Below are positions 1-11,064 of a DNA stretch of 64,000 bases, piece by piece. A model generated the notes under the pieces. It saw only the letters and a program-made list of their open reading frames with translations, was not told the DNA's origin and ran no database searches. Position 1 is the stretch's first letter. Every line of letters begins with the position of its first letter. This DNA is from Ornithodoros turicata (Eukaryota > Arthropoda > Arachnida > Ixodida > Argasidae): contig NC_088202.1 of the NCBI RefSeq assembly GCF_037126465.1, positions 124,944,123-125,008,122 of the forward strand. Direction: 5' to 3'. The position numbers were made by a program, and so were the translations under genes.

Positions 1-1019
1 CATGCGAGAGCCGTACAGTATCTTTCGAGAAAAAACAAAACAAATCCGACTGCCGAACAATTTGGCACTGGTAACCATTTCCTCAACCATTACCTTGTTG
101 GTAAGTTCACTTGGCACATTGGCCAATGGATGGGCAGTGTGTACAGCTCACTAGTACAAAAATGCGCACTTTAAACTACTCGTGAAAACTTTGATACACG
201 AAGGTTGCCAGATAGTACCTTCATTAAGGCGGTAGTACATAAACAATAAGTCTTAAAACAATAAGCAGTAAAATCATCTATGACATTCTTAATGATTTTC
301 GCGAGTGTGGTAGAATGTGTTAACCATGACGAAGAGAAGTGGGCGTCGATAACATTCTTCGTCTCTAAAACAAACAATGAATAGAGATAATGTCGCTGAG
401 CATGTTTTTAAGTGATGCGCCCGACCAATGGCTCTCTCACACAAATCTTCTAATTTTGAAAAATTTCCACACAAAAATAGTGAGCACTAACACAAGCGTA
501 TCCATCAGCCCGTATAAACGTGGGCAGCTTACCAAAAGGAGACTTTCCTGGTCTGTGGCCACTGGTGTCGAATTGTTCCGCAAGGACATTTTTGTGAAGA
601 ATTCCGCTTCACACAGTGCTGCCAGCATTAGCCCCCTCGTTTATTGCGACAACAACAAGAAAAGGCACAATTAAGTTGATTCAAGAATATATTATCAAGT
701 GATACATCACAAAATTGTGAAAACTACACCAAACTTGGATATATGAACTGAAATGGATTAAAATCACAGCCACAGGGCCTTTTGCGAGCTCCTACATTTA
801 GAGGGTGATATAGTCAAAACTCATTGTATCACTAGCAACACAATGTCCTTTTGGTGTTGCCGGCTTCATCAACGCCCATAAAGTAGCCAGGACATGGACA
901 GTCGACACTGCACATGCCACGGCGAATGTTGTGATTGTCTTTGTTTGTCACCGGCATGGCATGGACGCCTGAAACAGACATGTGGCAATGTCTTTCTCAT
1001 CAACGCTTAACGAGTAATG
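1..1019. other. No recognisable feature
   Basis: I see no motif, repeat or open frame here that I can assign. The open frames on both strands are under 100 codons, have no family motif, and sit in AT-rich DNA, so I treat them as chance. Confidence 0.5.
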
Positions 1020-1562
1020 CTCACCTGATAGGTGTGAGCCCGGTGCTGTAATTGCTAGAACAGAGGATAAACTGCTAGGTAAAAACTGTTTGCCAATTCA
1101 TGCGCGAAACAGGCAACTTACCGACAATTTTTCAAATGCTGTTCATGGAGACGCGCACCACACGACTTCGCATAACGACAAATTGTTGAGAAGAACACGA
1201 CACAGTCAGCGGGAACAAATGCTAGCATCAATTTTTGCAAGAACTAATGCATTTAATGCACTAATGCATAGTTTCTTTCCTCGAACGATAGAAGATTGGA
1301 ATTCATTGCCCGGAAGTGTTTTCGAGTTAGGTAATTTTATAAGTAACGTGGAGCAATTTTATTTTTGTTCTCAATAGAATGCCTTGTGGTGTTGATAAAA
1401 AGTTGATTTAATAGATATAGTGTATGATCGTCTTTTGATGGGTCAATTTACTGAGCTCTGTTTAGTTTGTTTAGTTGTCCATTGCTGAGTATGTGTCAAA
1501 CATGTATGCCACTCCTGTTTGGGCCACATATTGGCTTACAGTATTAATAAATAAATAAAAAA
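1020..1562 (+). mobile_element. 5'-truncated LINE, 3' end (CR1/L2-like)
   Basis: A plus-strand frame at about 1090-1377 ends in the peptide HSFFPRTIEDWNSLPGSVF. This is the conserved tail that follows the reverse transcriptase domain in many CR1/L2-like non-LTR retrotransposons (family knowledge). The stop codon is at 1375-1377. It is followed by about 180 bases of untranslated sequence containing a 'cctgtttgggcc' motif and ending in an AATAAATAAATAAA tail near 1550, as expected for a LINE 3' end. The catalytic RT and endonuclease parts are absent, so this is a dead 5'-truncated copy. The upstream edge is a guess; coding similarity seems to fade before 1090. The annotated start codon has no meaning, because the true ORF began kilobases upstream in the parent element. 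I am sure of the LINE tail but not of the exact clade. Confidence 0.75.
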
Positions 1563-2859
1563 CAAAATGCGTGCCTTGACAAAAAGACGAAGGGGGAAAG
1601 GGTGGGGTGGATCATGTGCGACGCGAGCTTCCGTTGTAGAGGTGACATCAAAATTGCTTCTATATTAAGGGGACACGATAGCACGGCGGCAACGCTGCGC
1701 CCCTGACCAAGCCGTCCCTTTGATTTTTAAGTTAGTTACCTGCGTATAACTTATAAACTTATGCGTATGACAGACGTCATACAAACACACATCGAATACC
1801 TAGACTATAACTATTACTCATAATAGAAACACCTACAAAGAACAACACGTCGCTGAAAATGAGATGGCTTCAACCCATAGTCAATCGTCAAACCCCGAAG
1901 GCAGTGACACACAACGTTAATCGAAGACCTACTTCAAGCAGAACATTTCAGGATCACGGAGACCACGGTTATTCGTCGGTTGATCCTCCTATTACAGATC
2001 TCTCACGACTCTCTCAGAGATCTCAAGAGATATACCAGCAGCGCTCCTGGGGCAGTGAACTAGGTGTGCACTCTCTAGCTGACTGTTACACCAAATCGGC
2101 TCCGTGGACGACGCGAATTGTATGCACGGCTATCAACCTGAGGCAATTGAGTGCATTTAAGAGACGGTAGCGCATATCATGCCACTTGTCAAAAATCTGC
2201 GGACTTGGGTCAGTGTTTTGCAAACTATCGTGCTCTCAATGTGCGTGCTCTCCGAAAAGACGCATGAGAATACGGAACTTATGTCACTGCCGACGCGAGA
2301 CGAGGCTGGTATGAAGACACCTGGCTGTGGCTGAGTATTCAATACTAAGCTCTTTGGATCAACTGTGGTCGTTGATGTTGATCATCCTTTGCGACAGTCA
2401 TCAATATACCTCCCCTGATATCACCACACAACCACAGACCTAACGTTGCCTAGAATTGTGGGGCCAGTAAGAACACGCTGTAAACGCGTCACCATGACAA
2501 CATGGTGACGCAGTCATTAACGCCGTATCTATGCATGGTGGCCAGGCTCTATTTCCTTTTATTTATGTTTACCAGTTCCAGGGCGTCTCCTCTACTTCGT
2601 TTTACAACATCTCAACAAACTAGACGCCATCGTTCACATTGCCACCTGTTAACATACCCCCGAACTCTCTGAAAGACACATACCCTTCTCCTGTTGATGC
2701 GATAAAACTCCCCATTCATCAACTTGTAATAAAGTTGTTGTTGTTGCGGTAGATACAGATTGATGTACGGATTCATCGTCGTGAAACTGCAGATAGATGA
2801 GGTGGCGGCGGTTGACGGTGGTCGTTCGGGGATGTTTGTCTGCCTTATACAGCTGCAGT
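1563..2859. other. Unassigned stretch before the satellite array
   Basis: There is a 103-codon open frame at 1859-2170 on the plus strand, rich in Arg and Ser, with no domain that I recognise. A hexamer-like CTCTCAGAGATCTCA palindromic patch lies near 2010-2025. The region could be part of an old retroelement, but I cannot place it in a family. Confidence 0.3.
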
Positions 2860-5800
2860 AGAGAGTCATGCGTCCTGATCCGACTTCACAGGGAACTATG
2901 CCTATTTCGGTTGGAGTAAACCCTGGGAAAACACTCGGACAGCACCTCCGGTGCCAGAATTCCAACTACAGTTACCTGTCAGTCATGGCGTGTAAGAGGT
3001 GGTGCTGGTCATGGTGGAACTGCTTGCCATAGTCGGCCACGCACTGGCGGGCAACATCACGACTCTCGTAGGGGGGATCGCGCGTCCTGAGCCGACTTCA
3101 CAGGGAACTTTGCGACATTTGAGTTGAGCGAACCCTGGGAAAACACTCAAACAGCACGTCCGGTGCCGGAATTCGAACTTCAGTCACCTGCCAGTCATGG
3201 CGTGTAAGGGGTGGTGCTGGTCACGGTGGAACTGCTTGCCATAGTCGGCCACGCACTGGCGGGCAACGTCACGACTCTCGTAGGGGGGATCGCGCGTCCT
3301 GAGCCGACTTCACAGGGAACTTTGCGACATTTGAGTTGAGCGAACCCTGGGAAAACACTCAAACAGCACGTCCGGTGCCGGAATTCGAACTTCAGTCACC
3401 TGACAGTCATGGCGTGTAAGAGGTGGTGCTGGTCACGGTGGAACTGCTTGCCATAGTCGGCCACGCACTGGCGGGCAACGTCACGACTCTCGTAGGGGGG
3501 ATCGCGTGTCCTGAGCCGACTTCACATGGAACTTTGCGACATTTGAGTTGAGCGAACCCTGGGAAAACACTCAAACAGCACGTCCGGTGCCGGAATTCGA
3601 ACTTCAGTCACCTGCCAGTCATGGCGTGTAAGGGGTGGTGCTGGTCACGGTGGAACTGCTTGCCATAGTCGGCCACGCACTGGCGGGCAACGTCACGACT
3701 CTCGTAGGGGGGATCGCGCGTCCTGAGCCGACTTCACAGGGAACTTTGCGACATTTGAGTTGAGCGAACCCTGGGAAAACACTCAAACAGCACGTCCGGT
3801 GCCGGAATTCGAACTTCAGTCACCTGCCAGTCATGGCGTGTAAGAGGTGGTGCTGGTCACGGTGAAACTGCTTGCCATAGTCGGCCACGCACTGGCGGGC
3901 AACGTCACGACTCTCGTAGGGGGGATCGCGCGTCCTGAGCCGACTTCACATGGAACTTTGCGACATTTGAGTTGAGCGAACCCTGGGAAAACACTCAAAC
4001 AGCACGTCCGGTGCCGGAATTCGAACTTCAGTCACCTGCCAGTCATGGCGTGTAAGAGGTGGTGCTGGTCACGGTGGAACTGCTTGCCATAGTCGGCCAC
4101 GCACTGGCGGGCAACGTCACGACTCTCGTAGGGGGGATCGCGTGTCCTGAGCCGACTTCACAGGGAACTTTGCGACATTTGAATTGAGCGAACCCTGGGA
4201 AAACACTCAAACAGCACGTCCGGTGCCGGAATTCGAACTTCAGTCACCTGCCAGTCATGGCGTGTAAGAGGTGGTGATGGTCATGGTGGAACTGCTTGCC
4301 ATAGTCGGCCACGCACTGGCGGGCAACGTCACGACTCTCGTAGGGGGGATCGCGCGTCCTGAGCCGACTTCACAGGGAACTTTGCCGACATTTGAGTTGA
4401 GCTAACCCTGGGAAAACACTCAAACAGCACGTCCGGTGCCGGAATTCTAACTTCAGTCACCTGCCATCATGGCGTGTAAGAGGTGGTGCTGGTCATGGTG
4501 GAACTGCTTGCCATAGTCGGCCACGCACTGGCGGGCAACGTCACGACTCTCGTAGGGGGGATCGCGCGTCCTGAGCCGACTTCACAGGGAACTTTGCGAC
4601 ATTTGAGTTGAGCTAACCCTGGGAAAACACTCAAACAGCACGTCCGGTGCCGGAATTCGAACTTCAGTCACCTGCCATCATGGCGTGTAAGAGGTGGTGC
4701 TGGTCATGGTGGAACTGCTTGCCATAGTCGGCTACGCACTGACGGGCAACGCCACGACTATCGCAGGGGGAGCGCACGTTCTGAGCCGACTTCACAGGGA
4801 ACTTTGCGACATTTGGGTTGAGCAAACCCTGGGAAAACACTCAGACAGCACCTCCGGTGCCGGAATTCAACCTTCAGTCACCTGCCAGTCATGGCGTGTA
4901 AGGGGTGGTGCTGGTCACGGTGAAACTGCTTGCCATAGTCGGCCACGCACTGGCGGGCAACGTCACGACTATCGCAGGGGGGTCGTTCGTCCTGAGCCGA
5001 CTTCACAGGGAACTTTGCCGACATTTGAGTTGAGTAAACCCCGGGAAAACACTCAGACAGCACCTCCGGTGCCGAAATTTGAACTTCAGTCACCTGCCAG
5101 TCATGGCGTATAAGAGGTGGTGCTGGTCATGGTGGAACTGCTTGCCATAGTCGGCTACGCACTGATGGGCAATGCACGACTATCGCAAGGGGGATCGCGC
5201 GTCCTGAGCCGACTTCACAGGGAACTTTGCCGACATTTGAGTTGAGCAAACCCTGGGAAAACACTCAGACAGCACCTCCGGTGCCGGAATTCAACCTTCA
5301 GTCACCTGCCAGTCATGGCGTGTAAGGGGTGGTGCTGGTCATGGTGGAACTACTTGCCATAGTCGGCTACGCACTGACGGGCAACGTCACGACTATCGTA
5401 GGGGGGATCGCGCGTCCTGAGCAGACTTCACAGGGAACTTTGCCGACATTTGAGTTGAGTAAACCCCGGGAAAACACTCAGACAGCACCTCCGGTGCCGG
5501 AATTTGAACTTCAGTCACCTGCCAGTCATGGCGTGTAAGAGGTGGTGCTGGTCATGGTGGAACTGCTTGCCATAGTCGGCTACGCACTGATGGGCAATGC
5601 ACGACTATCACAGGGGGGATCGCGCGTCCTGAGCCGACTTCACAGGGAACTTTGCCGACATTTGAGTTGAGCAAACCCTGGGAAAACACTCAGACAGCAC
5701 CTCCGGTGCCGGAATTCGAACTTCAGTCACGTGCCATCATGGCGTGTAAAAGGTGGTGCTGGTCATGGGGGAACTGCTTGCCATAGTCGGCTACGCACTG

Positions 5801-6877
5801 ACGAGCAACGTCACGACTATCGCAGGGGGAGTGCACGTTCTGAGCCGACTTCACAGGGAACTTTGCCGACATTTGAGTTGAGCAAACCCTGGGAAAACAC
5901 TCAGACAGCACCTCCGGTGCCGGAATTCGAACTTCAGTCACCTGCCAGTCATGGCGTGTAAGGGTTGGTGCTGGTCATGGTGGAACTGCTTGCCATAGTC
6001 GGCCACGCACTGGCGGGCAACGTCACGACTATCGCAGGGGGGATCGCGCGTCCTGAGCCGACTTCACAGGGAACTTTGCCGACATTTGAGTTGAGTAAAC
6101 CCCGGGAAAACACTCAGACGGCACCTCCGGTGCCGGAATTTGAACTTCAGTCACCTGCCAGTCATGGCGTGTAAGAGGTGGTGCTGGTCATGGTGGAACT
6201 GCTTGCCATAGTCGGCTACGCACTGACGGGCAACGTCACGACTATCGCAGGGGGAGCGCACGTCCTGAGCCGACTTCACAGGGAACTTTGCCGACATTTG
6301 AGTTGAGTAAACCCTGAGAAAACACTCAAACAGCACGTCCGGTGCCGGAATTCGAACTTCAGTCACCTGCCAGTCATGGCGTGTAAGGGTTGGTGCTGGT
6401 CATGGTGGAACTGCTTGCCATAGTCGGCCACGCACTGGCGGGCAACGTCACGACTATCGCAGGGGGGATCGCGCGTCCTGAGCTGATTTCACAGGGAACT
6501 TTGCCGACATTTGAGTTGAGCAAACCCTGGGAAAGCACTCAGACAGCACCTCCGGTGCCGGAATTCGAACTTCAGTCACCTGCCAGTCATAGCGTGTAAG
6601 AGGTGGTGCTGGTCATGGTGGAACTGCTTGCCATAGTCGGCTACGCACTGGCGGGCAACGTCACGACTATCGCAGGGGGGATCGTGCGTCCTGGGCCTGC
6701 TTCACAGAGAACTGTGTCGACATTTGTCTTTAGGCGTCTGAGGAAAACTCAGCGAAGACACCCAGACACCACAGCCGGCGCCCGGATTCGAACTCTGGTC
6801 ACCTCCCTATCTCCTCCTCCACCTCCCAGTCTCGACGTGCAATGCCATCATCATAGCCACTAGGCCACGGGCGCTGG
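2860..6877 (-). repeat. SINE-derived tandem satellite, about 212-bp unit
   Basis: The word 'tcatggcgtgtaag' (or a near variant) recurs at about 2983, 3195, 3407, 3619, 3831, 4043, 4255, 4467, 4678, 4889, 5101, 5313, 5526, 5737, 5949, 6162, 6374 and 6587. That gives 17 full units of 211-213 bp plus partial units at both ends. Each unit matches, on the minus strand, the body of the tRNA-derived SINE seen complete at 9829-10077: shared blocks are 'gggcaacgtcacgact', 'gcgtcctgagcc', 'gggaact' and the B-box-like GTTCGAATTCC. The part of the SINE carrying the A box is missing from the internal units and present only at the right end (6770-6877). Units left of 4678 are more alike than those to the right. 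The array therefore grew by tandem duplication of a SINE body, not by separate insertions. Confidence 0.9.
6600..6877 (-). mobile_element. SINE head unit that caps the satellite array
   Basis: The last unit diverges from the array consensus and continues into a tRNA-like head. Read on the minus strand from 6877 it has an A-box-like TGGCCTAGTGGCTATGATG, then 'gagactgggaggtg' interrupted by a short pyrimidine/purine insertion, then the B-box-like GTTCGAATCC near 6785-6795. Its body ('cagacaccacagccgg', 'aggcgtctgaggaaaac') is closer to the dispersed SINE than to the other satellite units. This is the expected relic of the founder SINE at one edge of the array. It is degenerate and not expected to be active. 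Confidence 0.8.
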
Positions 6878-8591
6878 CAATAGCATGTAAGAACTGCGCA
6901 TGCAACCGCAATTACTGCCAATCAGCTAGACAGTGTTCCCTACATTTATTTCACGTGGCCCGTCGTACGGAGGATGCTCGGCAAAGTGCGTGACCATTAA
7001 ACAAATGCTATTGACCAGAGAGGGTCGTGTCCCCCGGCCACCACCACACATTAACTTTTTTTACCTCTCCTCGGTTGCACGCTAGCAAATGTTTTATGCA
7101 TCGCCTTGAGGTGACCGTTGGCCACACCTATGCGATTGAAAAAAAGAAAAAGCAATCGCCATATTGTCGTACATGCGGAGGGATATAGAAATCACTGACC
7201 ACATTGTGCTTCACGGCACTCATTCCCACCGATGGAGCCATTCATGCACCACACTGGCCATTATAGATGGTGATTGCACCGCAGTGACCAGAGCTTCGAG
7301 CCCTAGTCATAATTCTTGTAGACATCGAATACTTCCCGAAAGCAAACCGCTTTTCTCTACGTAAGTGATTTCGTGGTAGCCGGCCGCTCGTGTGTAGGAG
7401 CCAACACCCGTATATGTTTCTTCGAACACCAAACAAAACCGGCCAATACGAAGGAACATTACACGCGATCCTGGTGTTTGCGCTTAGAAGAACATCGAAC
7501 ATCGCACAACAGAGCAGACTGCGTTCGGAATACGAAGAACCCACTTTGCATGGATCAGTCGAAAGGTGCCCGCCGAAACCTTTTCATCAGTATAATGCTT
7601 GACGAGCGACAAAATTTTCTAGATCTCCTGCGGCTAGTGTAATATAGGCTACATAAATCTCCAGAAAACAGAACGAACCGAAACGAATAAAGTCGATGTT
7701 ACCCGGAATCCAGTTGATGTGGAAACGGATCGAGAAACCGTTCATTACTTTTTCTTTTTTATTGGTCATATACATCAGTCTTTGCAAATACACTACTCTG
7801 TCCCAGGGTTTCACTCTAGCCTCTTTGGTGCTGACCTGCGTCTGTCTCCACTTGAGGATTCCATGGGTGTAACGTGTTTGCGTGAAATGTCGAGTTCTTC
7901 TCGACATTATAATGATGATGAATGCATTTGAACGTGCAGCTCTGTGAGCGATCCCAGCGGCTTTCACCGCGGGGTCACCCGAGCGCGCAAGGGCTGTGCC
8001 TTTGTATCGCTGGTGAGATTTTTCGGCGGATGTCCGACCCTTTTTCGAAAGCAATCCTTCTTCTAGGCGACGCAAGATTAATCGTTTTCTTCTCCCAGTG
8101 TCTTCCCTCGTCCTCCTGTCGCCTCTTCCGGCCGTACACAAGAAAACCTCGTTTGCTTTCTGCATCTTCCTCTGCTCCTTGCTTCCTCACAAACCCTCTT
8201 GTTTCTTTAGATACTCCATTACCTGGTGCCATTCTTCGGTTTCTGCTGATGAATCCGCTCTCAGGAAAAGGAACAAAAAATACATATAAGAAAAAATAAT
8301 TTTTTGCCGTTCTTCAGGTTCGAATTTGATCTTTATGACGTCGGTATAAAAGCATTAAATATCTCCAACTCCATTGATGTATAGATGTTCAAAATTAGCT
8401 CCGTGATTTTGCGTTCCTTCGTGTGGGAGTACAACAAAAGGAAACAAGCGGACCATAAGGTGAAAGAATGCCCATATGTCTTCAAAATTATCTTAGCAAG
8501 AGTGGTCCTCGACGCCTTCTTATTTACAGGATACAGCACATGCACGTGCAATACCTCATTTGAAACTCAAACATTTGGTACAACCTGGTAT
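6878..8591. other. Unassigned stretch with one long open frame
   Basis: The longest open frame of the window, 192 codons on the minus strand (7587-8165), lies here. It is Arg/Lys-rich at its N-terminal half, has no signal peptide or domain I recognise, and runs across a low-complexity ATAATGATGATG patch. Two shorter plus-strand frames overlap it. A real exon is possible but unsupported. No splice-bounded structure or poly(A) signal placed well for a gene was seen. Confidence 0.3.
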
Positions 8592-8865
8592 CAGTGGTGT
8601 CACTAGGGTACGCGTCACCCGGTGCGGGAGCTTGCGTCACCCCGCTCCCATAATGGATCCCTTTCCACACCAGACGGTAAGCGACAACCGACAAATAACA
8701 TATCATACCACAGACAGAAAAAAAAAATCACGTGCTTACAGAGGGCTCCTCATGTCGCCGCAGAGATAGAGAGGTACTGGTGCGGCGCGTCAGCCGCCTC
8801 AGTCGCGTAACCCGGTGCGGACCGCCCCCCCCCCCCCCCCCCGCGCACCCCTAGTGACGCGACTG
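8592..8865. mobile_element. hAT-type MITE
   Basis: The element starts CAGTGGTGTCACTAGGG and ends in the inverted counterpart CCCTAGTGACGCGACTG. It is flanked by an 8-bp target duplication, cctggtat (8584-8591) and cctggtac (8866-8873), with one mismatch. CAG...CTG ends and 8-bp duplications are the hallmark of the hAT superfamily. At 274 bp with no transposase it is non-autonomous. It contains a homopolymer of 18 C at 8825-8842, which would be unstable in replication and in sequencing. Confidence 0.85.
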
Positions 8866-9221
8866 CCTGGTACCTCAACCTTATTTCCTACGAAAATGAC
8901 GTTGAAATTAGACAGCCACGGCAATCATCCTGACAAGAACGTCCCCATAAACTGCAAATCCTTATCAGGAATTCCGAAGCTCAGGTTTTCAAGACTCCTC
9001 ACTTCGGTAAACGTTGACACCGGACATCTACAGTGGAAGCCAGAATTGACGCGTTTCAAGTCGAGTTTCTCTCAGCTATACGATAGCATGTTCGGTAGAA
9101 CGTACAAGCGTCGTTCAAGACCATATGCGAACGAACTATCGCTTCTGAGAACCAAGGAAACACCCGTTTGATGTATAAAACGTTTTACTCCGCAAGAGTT
9201 GTCAAACAACGTCCTCAACCA
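8866..9221. other. Unassigned stretch
   Basis: A plus-strand open frame (8815-9171) begins inside the preceding MITE and runs through this stretch. Because its start is transposon sequence and no domain is visible, I do not call it a gene. Confidence 0.35.
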
Positions 9222-9400
9222 GTAATGGGCAAAGTACCTCGAAATTATACTTAAAGTAAAGTGCCAAGTACCTGGCATCATTACTTCAAATACAGTACAA
9301 AGTACCCAACTCCAAATGTGCTTCAAGTAAAGTACAGAGTACTAGGCGAAGTTCTTGAAGTACTCATCAAGTACACTGGCAATTTAATTTGTATCACTTT
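9222..9400. mobile_element. hAT-like terminus with repeated AAGTAC motifs
   Basis: The sequence CAGTAATGGGCAAAGTACC followed by dense AAGTAC/AGTACTT repeats is typical of the left end of a hAT element family with such sub-terminal repeats. No matching right end with a target duplication of the left flank was found before 11 kb. The related AGTACTT-rich stretch at 10600-10905 may be the eroded right part of the same element, with a SINE inserted between them. Confidence 0.45.
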
Positions 9401-9828
9401 GCATTTCACTATTTAGGAGCTATGTCTTGCTTTTGTAGCAAAACTTTAGCCAGTGTTCTTGGCAAATGCTGTGAAGCATACTGGAGCCCCAGTCCTACTG
9501 GTTAAGTGCTAACCCGTGAATAGGAACTGAATCAAATGACATAATTTGCATTTACGTACAAAGGCGATCAGTCAGCTGTGCTGTGATTTTTGCAAAATAG
9601 TGTTATACTCTGACTGATTCAAGATCCCCCGCCTAGTGTGGTGTTGCGGTACTAATCTCCGTGTATAACAGGTTAGGAAATTCCGGGGGATGAAGAGAGC
9701 ACAAGCCAACAGAGATTATATCATTTCTGGGCATTCCTTGCTGCTTTTTGAAACACTTCATGTTTAAAAAAATAATATAAAGAAACTAAAAAAGAATAAA
9801 GCACAATGTAAACCCTGATTTTTATGAG
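9401..9828. other. Unassigned AT-rich stretch
   Basis: Nothing recognised. It may be the interior of the hAT-like element whose left end is at 9222. Confidence 0.35.
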
Positions 9829-10077
9829 ATTGTGGTGAAAGGCTCGCCGTTGTCGGCCTCACATATGCGGGCAACGTCACGACTGACGCCCTGGGGGAAT
9901 ATGCGTCCTGAGCCTACTTCTAAGGGAACTGTGCCGACATATGTCTGAAAGCGTCGAAAGGAAAACCCCCAGGTAAAACCCCAGACAGCACAGCCGGCAC
10001 CGGGATTCGAACCCGGGTACCTCCCAGTCTCGACGTGACATGGCCAACACGCTAACCACTGAGCCACGGGAGCTGGT
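9829..10077 (-). mobile_element. tRNA-derived SINE, near full length
   Basis: Read on the minus strand from 10077, the element begins with a tRNA-like promoter: A-box TGGCTCAGTGGTTAGCG and B-box GGTTCGAATCCCGG, the internal RNA polymerase III signals. A non-tRNA body follows, with 'cacagttccctt' and 'cgtgacgttgcccgc'. It ends near 'aaaggctcgccg...caat'. Other copies of the family in this window are at 16974-17745 (interrupted), 42842-42950, 57163-57384, and the satellite array at 2860-6877. The tRNA head is well kept, so this is the best reference copy here. It belongs to the tick-type tRNA SINEs; I cannot assign a published family name from sequence alone. Confidence 0.88.
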
Positions 10078-10599
10078 TTGCGATTGTGATCTGCAGCAAT
10101 GTAATTCATGTGACCAATTAAAATATGTACACTGAAAAATGAAAGCATGTGTCTTTCAGACTGTTACTTTACTTTATCATGTATAATCCAATCGCACTTT
10201 GTGATATAGAATGACTATTAATTGCCAACGAAGGAAACAATATAAAACAAGCACTGCAAGCATCCATTGGGAGAACTGAAATGGCAAATTGACCACATCA
10301 TCGCGCTGTCGGTTGTAGTGTCATAACGTGTGCGTGTCTTTGCATTCCATTCGATTAATAAACATAGAGGCATTGGTACTTTTCAACATTTCAAGCCCCT
10401 CAACAATGCATTTGCTTCAACAAATCTGCTCTATAAAAGCAAAAAAAAAAAAAAAAGTCAGACTGGAACTGCTCGTACTGCATCCCACTAAAGCCCTTTA
10501 ATGATGGCAAGAAGACGAAGACGCACAGACAGCGCCATCTGTGTGTCCTCGTTTTCTTGTTGTCAGCGCTTTTAGTAGGGTGCACTTTTGATATCTTTT
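10078..10599. other. Unassigned stretch with poly(A) run
   Basis: There is a run of A at about 10440-10456 and a GC-balanced patch (10500-10590) with CAGCGCCATCTGTGTGTCC. I see no gene. The patch looks like part of a dispersed repeat but no second copy was found in the window. Confidence 0.35.
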
Positions 10600-10905
10600 T
10601 GTTATGTTTTGCACGGAGTCGAAGTTTCGGTGCTTGAGTACTTGATGGGAAGTACTGGGACAAAAGTACTTAACCACAGTACAAGGTACACGATTGGAAA
10701 CGTCTTTAACGTTAAGTATAAGTACACACGTAGTGCAGTCTCTTGCACGAAAGTTCTAGTTCGAATAAATATTAGTTGCTCCTAACCGTTTTTCATGTTA
10801 CGTGTGTGATTCCCTCCTCGCGGGCTCCTTGACAGTGTTTTGTTTTTTTCCCCTTTTTAAGTATAAGTAGTCAGAAATGTACTTAAAGTACTACTTGAGT
10901 CCTTA
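10600..10905. repeat. AGTACTT-rich DNA transposon remnant
   Basis: Several AGTACTT/AAGTACT words occur at 10630-10740 and 10858-10905, matching the composition of the hAT-like terminus at 9222-9400. The two may belong to one element that was later split by other insertions. No clean right terminus is visible. Confidence 0.35.
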
Positions 10906-11064
10906 GACGGGTAGAAATGTTCATCGCAAGGAAATTGACTACAGAGAACGCCTCCTAGGACGGCCTGTGAAAGAATATGCACAAGCCCACTCGGTACCTT
11001 CTCGGTACCCAGTACCTGCTGCCAGCAGCAAAGGGCTAAGCGCGGAGCACCGAAATGACATAAC

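Noticed and set aside
4694..6863. A series of near-identical ~69-codon plus-strand frames (MVLVMVELLAIVG...)
   Set aside because: They are produced by the 212-bp satellite unit, each ending at the same TAA. 212 is not a multiple of three, so the frame shifts at each unit, and the DNA is SINE-derived.
2860..6877. CRISPR array as an explanation for the regular repeats
   Set aside because: The units are ~212 bp, contiguous, without spacers, and derive from a SINE; the genome is eukaryotic.
7587..8165. Longest open frame (192 codons, minus) as a gene
   Set aside because: No domain, no splice or poly(A) support, and it crosses low-complexity sequence. It is kept only as a note in the region entry.
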